Shown: piece after piece, positions 25,198 to 34,611 of the stretch
How positions within the stretch are numbered: the stretch's first letter is position 1
How the letters are laid out: every line of letters begins with the position of its first letter
Source of the DNA: Arthrobacter sp.
GTDB lineage: Bacteria; Actinomycetota; Actinomycetes; Actinomycetales; Micrococcaceae
Assembly: GCA_023264815.1 (NCBI GenBank)
Contig: JAHFUZ010000015.1
Location: 32,049-96,048 of the forward strand
Direction: 5' to 3'
DNA: 64,000 bases
Position numbers and translations under genes: made by a program
Notes under the pieces: model-generated
Databases searched by the model: none
Told to the model about the DNA's origin: nothing
The model's input: only the letters and a program-made list of their open reading frames with translations

Positions 25198-27708
25198 CTA
25201 CGCCTCCGGCTCAACTTCCGGCACAACCTCGTCCGCCGTCTTATCCAGCCGCCAGCCCCGCCACACCGGGTGCCTGAGCTTCCCCGCGTCCGTCCATTGG
25301 CCGAAGGTCACTTCACCCACCAGCTTCGGCGTGACCCAGTGGGCGTCCGAGGCATCCTCGCGGGGGACGTCGTCGAACGGGGAGGTCTTGCGGGCCAAGC
25401 CGTCCACTTTCTGCCGGAGTTCCTCGAGTTCGCGGGTGCTGAACCCGCTTCCCACCCGGCCCACGTAGCGCAGGTTCTTGCCTTCGGGGATGCCCACCAG
25501 CAGCGAGCCCACCGAACTTTGACGCCCGCCCCGGCCTGGCCGCCAGCCGCCCACCACCACTTCCTGGGTCTGTTCCAGCTTGATCTTGATCCAGGTCCGG
25601 GTCCGTTGCCCGCTGGCGTACCGGCTGTCCGTCCGCTTGGCCATCACACCCTCGAGCCCCAGTTCCCGTGCGCTCTCCAGCAGGTGCTCGATCTTCTCGT
25701 TTAGAACCGGTGACAGCTCCACAGGGCTGTCAGAAGGCCGGTAGAACTGCTCGAGACGCTCCCGCCGCTGCTCAAACGGCAGCCGCCGCAGGTCCCGGCC
25801 ACCCGCTGCCAACAGGTCAAAGAGCATCAGCCGGACGGGAATAGCGCTACGTGCCTTTGCGACGTCGCCGGGCCGGGTCAGTTTCATGCGTCCCTGCAGG
25901 ACGCCGAAGTCCGGCTTTCCGGAAGGCCCGACGGCGAAGATCTCGCCATCAGCGGCGAACGCTCCCTCCGGCCAGCTGGCCCGGTCCGCCAGTTCCGGGT
26001 AGGTTGCCGTGACGTCGTTTCCGTTCCGGCTGATGAGGCGGACATTCCTGTCGTCCGCGATGATGAGCGCCCGGACTCCGTCCCACTTGAGCTCGAACTT
26101 CCAATCGCTGCCCTGCAGGTCGGCAGCCGTTCCGGCTGTGGCCATCATGGGGCTGAAATCCTCGGGGCGGAGGCGGGCGGGCGGCTTCCCGGCCGCCGGG
26201 GCAGGCTGTTCGCCTGCGGGTTCCGAAGCTGGTTCCGCGTCCCCGGCCGCGTCCTCGGCCGCATCCCGCCGCGGATGGAACGTGTGGTGGTCCTTATCCA
26301 TCAGGTGGATCAGCCACTGCCCTTCGCTGTCCCGGCCCTGTCCCCGCCCGGTGTGGATCAGCGCAAACTTCTTCGTCCCGCCCAGGCCTCCGCCCTCCGA
26401 ACCCGTCAGGGTGGCGATGACTTCACGCCCGTTGATCCACTTTTCCAGTTCGTAGGTGCCGTGATCCCAGATGGTCACGTGGCCGGCGCCGTACTGGCCC
26501 TTCGGAATGGTGCCCTCGAAGGTGGCATAGTCCAGCGGGTGGTCTTCGGTCTGGACAGCGAGGTGGTTCCTGCCACCCGACTCGGGGACGCCCTTCGGCA
26601 GCGCCCACGACACCAGCACTCCTTCGTGCTCCAGCCGGAAATCGAAGTGCAGCCTGCTGGCGTGGTGCTCCTGGATCACAAAGGTGTTCCCGTTTCCGGG
26701 CGCACCGGAGAAGGGCTCGGGCGTCACCTCAGGGTCCCGCATCGAACGGTACCGCTCCAGGCGCTGGTGCGCGCCGCCGTCGTGCGTTGACTGTTCGGTG
26801 TTCTCCGGGTGCCCGCCGCCGGCGTGCTCGACGGCGGCGAACGGGTCCTTGCCTTCCTTCACCCGGCGCAGCACGGCTTTGTAGTCGAGGTGCTGGAGTT
26901 TGGCGGAGCCAAGCTCCCGCCAGGTCCGCGGCGCGGCCACCATGGGTGTGGGCCTGCCGCGGAGGGAATAGGGGACGATGGTGGTCTTCGCGGCGCTGTT
27001 CTGGCTCCAGTCCACCAGCACCTTGCCTTTCCGAAGGGTCTTCTTCATGTCGCTGACGGCGAGGTCCGGATGATCGGCCTCCAGGGCGCGGGCCAGTTCG
27101 TGGGCGAAGGCGGAGATCTGCTCGGAAGTCTGCTTTCCGTCAAGGCCGGCATAGAGGTGGATGCCCTTGCTGCCGCTGGTTACCGGGACGGGATCCAGGC
27201 CCACGTCCTGCAGGATGGTGCGGGCCAGGAAGGCCACTTCCGCGCATTCGGCCAGCCCGGCGCCGTCTCCCGGGTCCAGGTCCAGCACCAGGCGGTCCGG
27301 GTTGAGCTGGTTGCCGTGCGAATCAACCTGCCACTGCGGGACGTGGATCTCCAGGGAATTGATCTGGCCAAACCATGCCAGGGTGGCGGGATCGTTGACC
27401 AGCGGGTAGTAGATGGTCCTGTCCTTGTGGGTGATGGCCGCGCGCGGGAGCCAGCCGGGCGCCGAGTCCTCGAGGTTCTTCTGGAAGAACACCTCGCCGG
27501 GATGCTCCGCAGTGCCTACGCCGTTGACCCAGCGCTTGCGGGTGGCGGGCCGGTTGGCAGCCGCGGGAATCAGCACGTGCGCCACGGCAGCGTAGTACGC
27601 CAGCACGTCCGCCTTGGTGGTGCCGGTCTCCGGATAGATCACTTTGTCCAGATTGGTGAGGGTCAGTTCGCGCCCGGCGACGCGGACGCGCTCCTTAGCG
27701 CCGGCCAT
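25198..27708 (-). CDS. ligD: Multidomain ATP-dependent DNA ligase D
   Basis: 836-aa non-homologous end-joining enzyme with domain order polymerase, 3'-phosphoesterase, ligase. Polymerase/primase (about 15-300): VYPETG-type start LDKVIYPETGTTKADVLAYY and VLDLDPGDGAGLAECAEVA with the metal-binding aspartates. Phosphoesterase (about 345-500): HHASRLHFDFRLEHEG and EDHPLDYATFEGTIPKGQYG with catalytic His, Asp and Glu. Ligase (about 520-830): FELKWDGVRALI with the adenylated Lys near residue 541, followed by EGVMAKR. AGGTG precedes ATG 27708. It faces ku with only 40 bp between starts. The order matches mycobacterial LigD rather than Lig-first proteobacterial forms. Confidence 0.96.
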   Translation of the reverse strand: MAGAKERVRVAGRELTLTNLDKVIYPETGTTKADVLAYYAAVAHVLIPAAANRPATRKRWVNGVGTAEHPGEVFFQKNLEDSAPGWLPRAAITHKDRTIYYPLVNDPATLAWFGQINSLEIHVPQWQVDSHGNQLNPDRLVLDLDPGDGAGLAECAEVAFLARTILQDVGLDPVPVTSGSKGIHLYAGLDGKQTSEQISAFAHELARALEADHPDLAVSDMKKTLRKGKVLVDWSQNSAAKTTIVPYSLRGRPTPMVAAPRTWRELGSAKLQHLDYKAVLRRVKEGKDPFAAVEHAGGGHPENTEQSTHDGGAHQRLERYRSMRDPEVTPEPFSGAPGNGNTFVIQEHHASRLHFDFRLEHEGVLVSWALPKGVPESGGRNHLAVQTEDHPLDYATFEGTIPKGQYGAGHVTIWDHGTYELEKWINGREVIATLTGSEGGGLGGTKKFALIHTGRGQGRDSEGQWLIHLMDKDHHTFHPRRDAAEDAAGDAEPASEPAGEQPAPAAGKPPARLRPEDFSPMMATAGTAADLQGSDWKFELKWDGVRALIIADDRNVRLISRNGNDVTATYPELADRASWPEGAFAADGEIFAVGPSGKPDFGVLQGRMKLTRPGDVAKARSAIPVRLMLFDLLAAGGRDLRRLPFEQRRERLEQFYRPSDSPVELSPVLNEKIEHLLESARELGLEGVMAKRTDSRYASGQRTRTWIKIKLEQTQEVVVGGWRPGRGGRQSSVGSLLVGIPEGKNLRYVGRVGSGFSTRELEELRQKVDGLARKTSPFDDVPREDASDAHWVTPKLVGEVTFGQWTDAGKLRHPVWRGWRLDKTADEVVPEVEPEA

Positions 27709-27748
27709 GGGTCTTCACCTCTGGCCTGCGGTGATGTTCACTTGAGGG

Positions 27749-28777
27749 ATGAGAGCCATCTGGAAAGGTGCCATTGCGTTCGGCCTGGTCAACGTGCCCG
27801 TCAAGGTCTACAGCGCCACCGAGGACCACGACATCAGCCTCCACCAGGTCCACAACGCCGACGGCGGCCGGATCCGGTACCAGCGCCGGTGCGAGGTCTG
27901 CAGCAAGATCATCGACTACTCGGACATCGACAAGGCTTACGAGGACGACGGCCGCACGGTGGTCCTGACCAAGGAGGAGCTGAAGTCCATCCCTGCGGAG
28001 AGCAGTCACGAGATCGAGGTGGTCCAGTTCGTCCCGTCTGAGCAGCTGGAACCCATGATGTTCGAGAAGAGCTACTACCTCGAGCCGGACTCCAAGTCGC
28101 CCAAGGCCTACGTCCTGCTGCGCCGGGCCCTCGAGGACACTGACCGGGTGGCCGTGGTCCAGTTCGCGCTGCGCGAGAAGACCCGGCTGGGGGCGTTGCG
28201 GATCAAGGACGACGTCCTGGTGCTCCAGTCCCTGCTGTGGCCTGACGAAGTCCGGGAGGCCAGCTTCCCGGCCCTGGAGGAGTCGGTCCGGATCTCCGCG
28301 CAGGAACGCGAAATGTCCGCCGCCCTGGTGGAGTCCATGGCCGCCGACTTTGAACCGGAGCAGTTCACCGACGACTACCAGGTCCAGCTCCGCAAACTCA
28401 TCGAAGCCAAACTGGAGAAGGGCGACTCCCTGGACACCGACGAAACGTTCAGCGCGGAGGCGGGCGAAGGCGGCAAGGGCGAAGTCATCGACCTGATGGA
28501 GGCACTCAAGCGCAGCCTGGACCGGAAACGGGCCGGCGGTGCCGTGGACGGGAGTGCCGATGCCGGCTCCGAGGAGGACGCGGACGACGGCGGCACTGAC
28601 GAAAGTGCCACGGCTCCGGCCAGGAAGGCGCCCGCCAAACCTGCGGCCAAGTCTGCCGGGACCGCGGCCAAGTCCAGCGCTGCCACTAAGTCCACCGCGT
28701 CCAAGCCCGCCGCCTCGAAGCCCACGGCAGCGAAGTCCGCGGCCAAGACCACCACCAGGGCGCGCAAGGGGGCATAA
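27749..28777 (+). CDS. ku: Non-homologous end-joining protein Ku
   Basis: 342-aa Ku. The canonical N-terminus MRAIWKGAIAFGLVNVPVKV fixes the start at ATG 27749 even though no ribosome site is properly spaced, so the mRNA may be leaderless. Residues 1-255 form the ring that threads onto DNA ends and recruits LigD (YQRRCEVC, VLTKEELKSI, YYLEPD motifs). The last 80 residues are a Lys/Ala/Pro-rich basic tail with repeated KPAAK-type units, as in the extended Ku of Streptomyces and mycobacteria, where such tails aid DNA binding. Divergent from ligD. Confidence 0.96.
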   Translation: MRAIWKGAIAFGLVNVPVKVYSATEDHDISLHQVHNADGGRIRYQRRCEVCSKIIDYSDIDKAYEDDGRTVVLTKEELKSIPAESSHEIEVVQFVPSEQLEPMMFEKSYYLEPDSKSPKAYVLLRRALEDTDRVAVVQFALREKTRLGALRIKDDVLVLQSLLWPDEVREASFPALEESVRISAQEREMSAALVESMAADFEPEQFTDDYQVQLRKLIEAKLEKGDSLDTDETFSAEAGEGGKGEVIDLMEALKRSLDRKRAGGAVDGSADAGSEEDADDGGTDESATAPARKAPAKPAAKSAGTAAKSSAATKSTASKPAASKPTAAKSAAKTTTRARKGA

Positions 28778-28831
28778 TCCCGGATGGCGCCTCCCGCTGA
28801 CGGCCGCCACGGTTCGGGTGATGGCAGCCGC

Positions 28832-29098
28832 CTAGGAGTTCCGCAGGGCTGAAATGAGTTCGCCCTTTTTCTTGGCCGAGTAGCCCGTGAGGCCTATTTC
28901 CTTGGCCTTGGCCTTGAGCTGCGGGACGGTCCAGTCCTCGTAGTCGCCGGACTTCCCGCCTTTTCGGCCCGCGGCGGAGCGGCCCTTCGCGGCCGCCGCG
29001 TTGGAGATCCGCGCCGCCTTTTGCTTCGAAGCGCCGTCCTCCCGCAGTTCTTCATACAGTTCGGGATCTTTCAGGCTGGGGTTCTTCTTCGCCGGCAT
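28832..29098 (-). CDS. Rho_N / SAP-like DNA-binding small protein
   Basis: 88-aa basic protein. Residues 1-48 are a Lys/Ala-rich segment ([20 protein letters not shown] then [20 protein letters not shown], the DUF7218-type block), and residues 54-88 ([32 protein letters not shown]) form a Rho N-terminal/SAP helix-extension-helix of the kind that binds nucleic acid. It is convergent with ku and could be linked functionally to chromosome maintenance; that is only context. Confidence 0.85.
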   Translation of the reverse strand: MPAKKNPSLKDPELYEELREDGASKQKAARISNAAAAKGRSAAGRKGGKSGDYEDWTVPQLKAKAKEIGLTGYSAKKKGELISALRNS

Positions 29099-29306
29099 GT
29101 CATCCTCTCGAACGGGGCCTGACGGCCAGGCCAGGCTGCTGCCGGCCAGGCTTCCACGCTATTTCCGCGGCGGGGGAAAAACAAGGAAGCGCTAAGTCTG
29201 CTTGCTTTTCGGATTGTGCGGCGGCCAGAATGGGCGCATTACAGCCCTGTTCAAGCAGCGTGCTGTCACTCACAACCTGTCAATGGAGATGGAGAGGGGC
29301 GCCGAC

Positions 29307-30155
29307 ATGAACGACAAAACAGAGGCGGACGAGGCGGACCGGGCGCTGAAGCAGAAGCACCGGGCCATGTGGGCCTCGGGGGATTACCCCGCGTTGGCCA
29401 GCGAACTGGTCAACGATCTGGGCGCCATCCTGGTGGAGGCCAGCGGCATCAGACCCAAGCAGCGGGTCCTTGACGTTGCTGCCGGCGCCGGCAACGCGGC
29501 CATCCCGGCGGCCATGATGGGCGCCCAGGTGATTGCCAGCGACCTGACTCCCGAACTGTTCGACGCCGGCCGTCACCAGGCGGCCGACCGCGGCGTCGAG
29601 CTGGAATGGCAGGAGGCGGACGCCGAAGCCCTGCCGTTCGGGGACGGCGAATTCGACGTGGTGATGTCCTGCCTGGGCGTGATGTTCGCACCCCACCACC
29701 AGGCCGGCGCCGACGAAATCGTGCGGGTGTGCAAACCGGGCGGGACCATCGGCCTGCTCAGCTGGACACCCGACGGGTTCATCGGCAAGATGTTCGCCAC
29801 CATGAAGCCCTTCGCGCCGCCGCCTCCGCCCGGGGCGCAGCCGCCGCCACTGTGGGGCAGCGAGGATCACGTGCGGGAGCTGCTCCGTGACCGTGTCACG
29901 GACTTCCACGCGGAAAAGCGCACCCTGGCCATTCACAGTTTCCACCAGCCGGAGGACTTCGTCCGGTACTTCAAGTCCCACTACGGCCCCACCATCTCCG
30001 TCTATAAGTTCATTGGTGAGGACCAGGAGAAGACCAAATCACTGGATACGGCGCTCACCGAGCTTGCCGACTCGTTTGGGGATGCCCACGGCGATTCGGC
30101 ATGGCAGATGGAATGGGAATACCTGCTCGTCACCGCAAAGAAAGCGAAGCCATAA
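29307..30155 (+). CDS. Class I SAM-dependent methyltransferase
   Basis: 282-aa methyltransferase; I choose ATG 29307 (GAGAGGGG upstream) over frames beginning earlier. Motif I is VLDVAAGAGNAAIPAAMMGA near residues 52-71, motif II VIASDLTPEL, then EADAEALPFGDGEFDVVMSC and VCKPGGTIGLLSWTP (motif IV/V). This is the UbiE/MenG-like group that methylates small molecules. A proline-rich PPPPPGAQPPP loop is inserted after residue 170. Substrate unknown. Confidence 0.88.
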   Translation: MNDKTEADEADRALKQKHRAMWASGDYPALASELVNDLGAILVEASGIRPKQRVLDVAAGAGNAAIPAAMMGAQVIASDLTPELFDAGRHQAADRGVELEWQEADAEALPFGDGEFDVVMSCLGVMFAPHHQAGADEIVRVCKPGGTIGLLSWTPDGFIGKMFATMKPFAPPPPPGAQPPPLWGSEDHVRELLRDRVTDFHAEKRTLAIHSFHQPEDFVRYFKSHYGPTISVYKFIGEDQEKTKSLDTALTELADSFGDAHGDSAWQMEWEYLLVTAKKAKP

Positions 30156-30159
30156 CGTG

Positions 30160-30214
30160 AGCGGCCGCCGTCGTACGTCTCCCCACGGGCGGAGGACGTA
30201 CGACGGCGGCCGCT
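30160..30214. repeat. Perfect 20-bp inverted repeat between convergent genes
   Basis: 30160-30179 (AGCGGCCGCCGTCGTACGTC) pairs exactly with 30195-30214 around a 15-nt loop. It lies between the methyltransferase end (30155) and the HPr gene end (30242). It is placed like a bidirectional terminator, without T-runs. Confidence 0.85.
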
Positions 30215-30241
30215 GGCACGCGCTGTTGTGAACCTAAGCCG

Positions 30242-30520
30242 CTACTCGGCGTCGTGGTCCGTTTCCAGGATCTGGACCAGGCGTTCCAGGGCGTCGTCCG
30301 CGCCGGTGCCTTCGGCGCGGAGCACCACAACGTCGCCGTGGGAGGCGCCCAGGCTCATCAGGGACAGGATGCTGGCGGCGTCCATGGCCTCATCGGCCGG
30401 CTCGCCTTCACGGGCGATGGTGATGTCCAGGTCGAACTCGCCTGCGGCCTCGGCAAAGATGGCGGCGGGGCGGGCGTGCAGGCCTACGCGGCTGGCGACG
30501 GTTGCGGTGCGTTCTGACAT
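30242..30520 (-). CDS. ptsH: HPr phosphocarrier protein of the PTS
   Basis: 92-aa HPr. The phosphoryl-accepting His15 lies in VGLHARPAAIFAEAA, and the position of regulatory Ser46 corresponds to AASILSLMSLGAS (Ser50). HPr takes phosphate from enzyme I and passes it to EIIA domains. It is 66 bp downstream of the fructose EIIABC gene, its natural partner; no enzyme I gene is present nearby. Confidence 0.95.
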   Translation of the reverse strand: MSERTATVASRVGLHARPAAIFAEAAGEFDLDITIAREGEPADEAMDAASILSLMSLGASHGDVVVLRAEGTGADDALERLVQILETDHDAE

Positions 30521-30586
30521 TGTTGCTCCTTTGTCTTTCGGCGCCTAATGGTTCGGCACCGTGAGTCGTTGTTTGGTAAGGCCGGG

Positions 30587-32659
30587 TCAGACCGTTGCGG
30601 GAACGGCTTCTACCGTAGCAGCGGGTTTGGCGGCCACCCAGCGCTTGAGGGCCACAACAACCAGGGCGCTCACTACGGTTCCGGCCAGGATGGAGACTAC
30701 GAACATCGCCAGGTTGCCGATGGCGAAGAACACGAAGATGCCGCCGTGTGGTGCCTGCGAGGTGACGCCGGTAGCCATGCTGAGTGCACCGGTCAGGGCG
30801 CCGCCCACCATGCTCGCGGGGATGACACGCAGCGGATCTGCGGCAGCGAACGGGATGGCGCCTTCGGAGATGAAGGAAGCCCCCAGCAGCCACGCAGCCT
30901 TGCCGTTCTCGCGCTCGGCCAGGCTGAAGAGCTTCTTGTCCAGGACGGTGGCCAGGGCCATCGCCAGCGGCGGAACCATGCCGGCAGCCATTACGGTGGC
31001 CATGATCTGCCACGGTGCCTGGTTGGTGGCGCTGCCTGCGCTCAGGCCGGCAACGGCGAACGCGTAGGCCACCTTGTTGACCGGACCGCCGAGGTCGAAG
31101 CACATCATGAGGCCCAGAATGATGCCAAGGACCACAGCCGACGCGCCGGTCATGCCCGAGAGCCAGGAGTTCAGTCCAGCGGTGATGCCTGCGATGGGGC
31201 CGCCGAGGACCAGGAACATCAGGCCGGAGGCAAAGATGGAGGCCAGCAGCGGGATGATCACCACGGGCATCAGGCCGCGGAGCCAGCGGGGCACCTGCCA
31301 GGTCCCGATCAGGTGGGCCATGTAGCCGGCCAGCAGGCCGCCAACGATGCCGCCCAGGAAGCCGGCACCCATAAAGCCTGCAACGGCACCGGCCACAAAA
31401 CCTGGTGCGATGCCGGGCCGGTCAGCGATGGCGTAGGCAATATAGCCGGCCAGCGCGGGGACCAGGAAGCCCATGGACAGGGCGCCGATCTTGAACAGCA
31501 CCGCGCCGAGGTAGATCGCAAGGCCGCCCTCAGGCAGGTTGCCGAAGTTGTTCTCCACCACCACCTTGTCTGCCACGGCGGTGATGTCGTAGCCGCCCAG
31601 CAGGAAGCCCAGGGCGATCAGCAGGCCGCCGCCGGCCACGAAGGGGATCATGTAACTGACACCGGTCAGCAGTGCCCGCTTCAGTTTCTGGCCGATGTGC
31701 TCGCCCTTTTCGGCAGCCTCGGCCTCGGCCTGTTCCTCGGCGCCGAAGTGCGGGACGCGGCGGGCGTGCGGATCGGTGGCTGCGGCAAGTGCTTCCTGCA
31801 CCATCTTTCCCGGCTCGTCGATGCCGCGCTTCACGGGTGCGTTGATGACCGGTTTGCCGGCAAAGCGTTCCTTGCCGCGGACGTCCACGTCCACCGCGAA
31901 AATCACGGCGTCTGCGGCGGCGATCACGGCAGGGTCCAGCGGCTTGGCGCCGGAGGAGCCCTGGGTCTCCACCTGCAGGTCCACACCCATTTCCTGGGCA
32001 GCGGCAACGAGCGAATCGGCGGCCATGTAAGTGTGCGCGATGCCGGTGGGGCAGGCCGTGACGGCGACGAGGCGCTTGGGACCTGAGGGGGTTGGCGCTG
32101 CCGAAGCGGCGCCCGCTGGAACCGAGCCTGCCGCAACCGGGGCCGCGCCGGTGGTTGAGCCTGTTGAAGCCGCATCAGCCGGTGCAGCAGCCGCATGGGT
32201 GGCCGGCTTGTCCGCCAGGGCGCCCTCCACGAGCGAGACGATTTCCTCGCGGGAGGAAGCGGCACGCAAAGCTGCGGTGAAGTCCTTCTTGATCAGCGAG
32301 CGGGCCAGCTTGGAGAGGAGCTTGAGGTGCTCCTGGTCCGCGCCGTCCGGGGCCGCAATGAAGAAGATCAGGTCCGCGGGGCCATCCTTGGCACCGAAGT
32401 CCACCTTTGGGCTGAGCCGGGCCATGGCCAGGGTGGGTTCAACCACCGCGGCTGAGCGGCAGTGCGGGATGGCGATGCCCCCGGGGATGCCCGTTGCTGT
32501 CTTCTGCTCGCGGGCGAAGGCGTCGGCGAAGAGGCCTTCAACTTCCGACGCGCGGCCGGTGGCAGCTACCTTGCTGGCCAGCTTCCGGATCACGTCCTCG
32601 GGCGAGGTGCCCAGGTTCTGGTCGAGCTCGACCAGTTCGGTGGTGATGAGCTGAGTCAC
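30587..32659 (-). CDS. fruA: PTS fructose transporter, fused EIIABC
   Basis: 690-aa membrane permease starting at GTG 32659, with AAAGGA lying in the end of fruK 2 bp upstream. EIIA (1-150) has the phospho-His in GGIAIPHCRSA (about His66). EIIB (195-300) has VTACPTGIAHTYMAAD with the phospho-Cys near 203. An Ala/Pro/Thr linker joins the two. EIIC (320-680) has about ten helices including FVAGGGLLIALGFLLGGYDI and FISEGAIPFAAADPLRVIP. It imports fructose as fructose-1-phosphate, the substrate of the adjoining FruK. Confidence 0.95.
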   Translation of the reverse strand: MTQLITTELVELDQNLGTSPEDVIRKLASKVAATGRASEVEGLFADAFAREQKTATGIPGGIAIPHCRSAAVVEPTLAMARLSPKVDFGAKDGPADLIFFIAAPDGADQEHLKLLSKLARSLIKKDFTAALRAASSREEIVSLVEGALADKPATHAAAAPADAASTGSTTGAAPVAAGSVPAGAASAAPTPSGPKRLVAVTACPTGIAHTYMAADSLVAAAQEMGVDLQVETQGSSGAKPLDPAVIAAADAVIFAVDVDVRGKERFAGKPVINAPVKRGIDEPGKMVQEALAAATDPHARRVPHFGAEEQAEAEAAEKGEHIGQKLKRALLTGVSYMIPFVAGGGLLIALGFLLGGYDITAVADKVVVENNFGNLPEGGLAIYLGAVLFKIGALSMGFLVPALAGYIAYAIADRPGIAPGFVAGAVAGFMGAGFLGGIVGGLLAGYMAHLIGTWQVPRWLRGLMPVVIIPLLASIFASGLMFLVLGGPIAGITAGLNSWLSGMTGASAVVLGIILGLMMCFDLGGPVNKVAYAFAVAGLSAGSATNQAPWQIMATVMAAGMVPPLAMALATVLDKKLFSLAERENGKAAWLLGASFISEGAIPFAAADPLRVIPASMVGGALTGALSMATGVTSQAPHGGIFVFFAIGNLAMFVVSILAGTVVSALVVVALKRWVAAKPAATVEAVPATV

Positions 32660-32661
32660 TG

Positions 32662-33681
32662 TCAATCCTTTCGAAGGGCCGTGATGGTTACGGCATCCGG
32701 GGTGGTTTGGTGGACTGCCGGGACAGTGGAACCCGGCAGGGAGGCGGCGGCGGCACCATGGGCCACCGCCTGACGGAGGCAATCGGCCGGGGCGGCGCCC
32801 TGGCCGTGGGCGAGCAGATAGCCAGCCAGCGATGAATCGCCCGCGCCGACCGTACTGACCGCGGCGACCGGCGGATGCGTGGCCAGCCACGCGCCGTCGG
32901 CCGTTACCAGCACAGCTCCCTTGGATCCGAGAGTTGCCAGCACAGCACCCACACCGGAACGCACGACGGCGGCGGCGGCCGCTGCGGCGGCCTCCGGGTC
33001 CGCTTCGAGTTCCTCTGCGGTTAACGCCGTGGCGAAGCCGGCTGCTGCAGCCAGTTCCGCCAGTTCCTCGGCGTTGGGTTTCAGGAGGTCCGGTTTCCCG
33101 GAGATACCGTCCGCGGCTGCGTCAGCCACGGCGGCAGCGAGGGGTCCGCCGGAGGAGTCGACGGCGATCAGCGGCGTGCCGCCGTCGGCCGCGGACTGGG
33201 CGCCGGTACCGGACGAACTGCGCAGCCGCCGTGCAACCGTGGCGTAGAAGTCGGCCGGGAAGCCGGGCGGCAGGGAGCCTGCCAGGACAACCCAGCTGGC
33301 GCCGCGGGCGCGTTCCAGGAGCAGGGTGATCAGGGCTTCCTGCTCCTCGAGGCTGAGTACCGGGCCGGGCTCGTTGATCTTGGTGGTGACGCCGCCCGGT
33401 TCGGTCAGCGCCACATTGGTGCGCAGCGGCTCATCGATGGGCAGGGCCGCGAAGGGGACGCTGTCGTGGCGCAGTCCGGCGAGTACGGGATCGCTGTCGC
33501 CGCCCGGCAGCACCGCGACGGTCTGCAGCCCCGAAGCCACCAGGGCGCGGGAGACGTTGACGCCCTTCCCGCCGGATTCCTGGCTGACGGACACGGCGCG
33601 CTGGACCTCGCCGCGTTCCAGCGGGCCGGGCAGCGCCACCGTGCGGTCCAGGCTGGGGTTGGCCGTGAAGGTGACGATCAC
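32662..33681 (-). CDS. fruK: 1-phosphofructokinase
   Basis: 339-aa PfkB-family kinase. It starts at GTG 33681 overlapping the fruR stop by four bases. NPSLDRTVALPG begins the protein, SGGKGVNVSRAL is the PfkB N-terminal signature, and STVGAGDSSLAGYLLAHGQG is the C-terminal signature with the GAGD anion hole and catalytic base Asp. It phosphorylates fructose-1-phosphate to fructose-1,6-bisphosphate with ATP. Alanine-rich insertions around 150 and 235 make it slightly longer than usual. Confidence 0.95.
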   Translation of the reverse strand: MIVTFTANPSLDRTVALPGPLERGEVQRAVSVSQESGGKGVNVSRALVASGLQTVAVLPGGDSDPVLAGLRHDSVPFAALPIDEPLRTNVALTEPGGVTTKINEPGPVLSLEEQEALITLLLERARGASWVVLAGSLPPGFPADFYATVARRLRSSSGTGAQSAADGGTPLIAVDSSGGPLAAAVADAAADGISGKPDLLKPNAEELAELAAAAGFATALTAEELEADPEAAAAAAAAVVRSGVGAVLATLGSKGAVLVTADGAWLATHPPVAAVSTVGAGDSSLAGYLLAHGQGAAPADCLRQAVAHGAAAASLPGSTVPAVHQTTPDAVTITALRKD

Positions 33682-34481
33682 GCGATCACCACGTCAACGC
33701 CGGCATCGGTCAGGGCAGCTGTGAGTTCCGGGCCTGGTTCGCTGTCTGTAATCAAGGTGTCCAGATCTTTCAGGGAGGCGAACTGGACCAGCGTTTCCGC
33801 GTCCAGCTTGGAGGAGTCGGCCAGCACCACGATGCGGCGTGCCGACTGGACGAAGGCCGCCTTGACAGCAGCTTCTTCAGGATCGGGCGTGCTCAGGCCA
33901 AAGCTTGCGTGGATGCCGTTGGCACCGATGAACGCGATGTCCGGCCGCATCCGGTGGGCGGAGTCCACGGTGGCCTGTCCCACCGCAGCCTGGGTGAGGC
34001 CGCGCACCCGCCCGCCAAGGATCTGGAGGGCGATTCCAGGCGTGCTGGCCAGCCGTGCGGCGATGGGGACGGCATGGGTGATCACCACCAGTTCGGGCCG
34101 GGATTCCGCTGCGGAGGGCTCGACGGCGGCGCGCCGGGAGAGGAGGTCGGCCAACGCTTCGGTGGTGGAGCCGGCGTCGAGCAGGATGCTTCCCGACTTG
34201 GCCTGGGGTATCAGGGCCAGGGCAGCCTGGGCGATGCGCAGCTTCAGGTCCGGCCGCTGGATGGTCCGCTCGTTGATGCTCTCCTCGGACGTGCTGAAAC
34301 GGTCCGCGGCCACGGCGCCGCCGTGCACGCGGCGGACGGTGCCGGCGGTTTCGAGGGTGGCGAGGTCGCGACGGATGGTTTCTGTGGTGATGCGGAAGCG
34401 CTCAGCCAGCATGGTCACACTGACCCGGCCGGTGCCGGCAACAAGCTCGGCAATCTTCTGCTGGCGCTCCTCGGCGAACAC
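33678..34481 (-). CDS. fruR: DeoR-family regulator of the fructose operon
   Basis: 267-aa repressor starting at GTG 34481 with GGAGG upstream. The N-terminal DeoR helix-turn-helix is RQQKIAELVAGTGRVSVTML then FRITTETIRRDLATLE, followed by the VRRVHGGAV hinge. The C-terminal sugar-phosphate sensing domain shows LDAGSTTEALADLL and FIGANGIHASFGLSTPDPEE. First gene of the fru operon. By family behaviour it is released from DNA by fructose phosphates. Confidence 0.92.
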   Translation of the reverse strand: MFAEERQQKIAELVAGTGRVSVTMLAERFRITTETIRRDLATLETAGTVRRVHGGAVAADRFSTSEESINERTIQRPDLKLRIAQAALALIPQAKSGSILLDAGSTTEALADLLSRRAAVEPSAAESRPELVVITHAVPIAARLASTPGIALQILGGRVRGLTQAAVGQATVDSAHRMRPDIAFIGANGIHASFGLSTPDPEEAAVKAAFVQSARRIVVLADSSKLDAETLVQFASLKDLDTLITDSEPGPELTAALTDAGVDVVIA

Positions 34482-34587
34482 GTACCCTCCGTTGCGTAAA
34501 GTGCTGAAACTCAGTGAGTGAACCGGTGCGGGGAGCCCGTGACTGGCATCACATGATGTTGAATTACTTGACTTTATCTTTGTCTAT

Positions 34588-34611
34588 GTTGGTTTGTCAA
34601 CGAAAGCCAAC
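34588..34611 (-). promoter_or_regulatory. Candidate FruR operator and AT-rich promoter
   Basis: GTTGGTTT (34588-34595) and AAGCCAAC (34604-34611) form an inverted repeat with one mismatch and 8-nt spacing, in an unusually AT-rich patch (34555-34615) about 100 bp upstream of fruR. TTTGTC words occur on both sides. It fits a DeoR-type operator at the fru promoter. Confidence 0.55.

Noticed and set aside
30548..32086. A 512-codon plus-strand frame across the fructose PTS gene
   Set aside because: Antisense of fruA; the minus-strand phosphorylation motifs are unmistakable.
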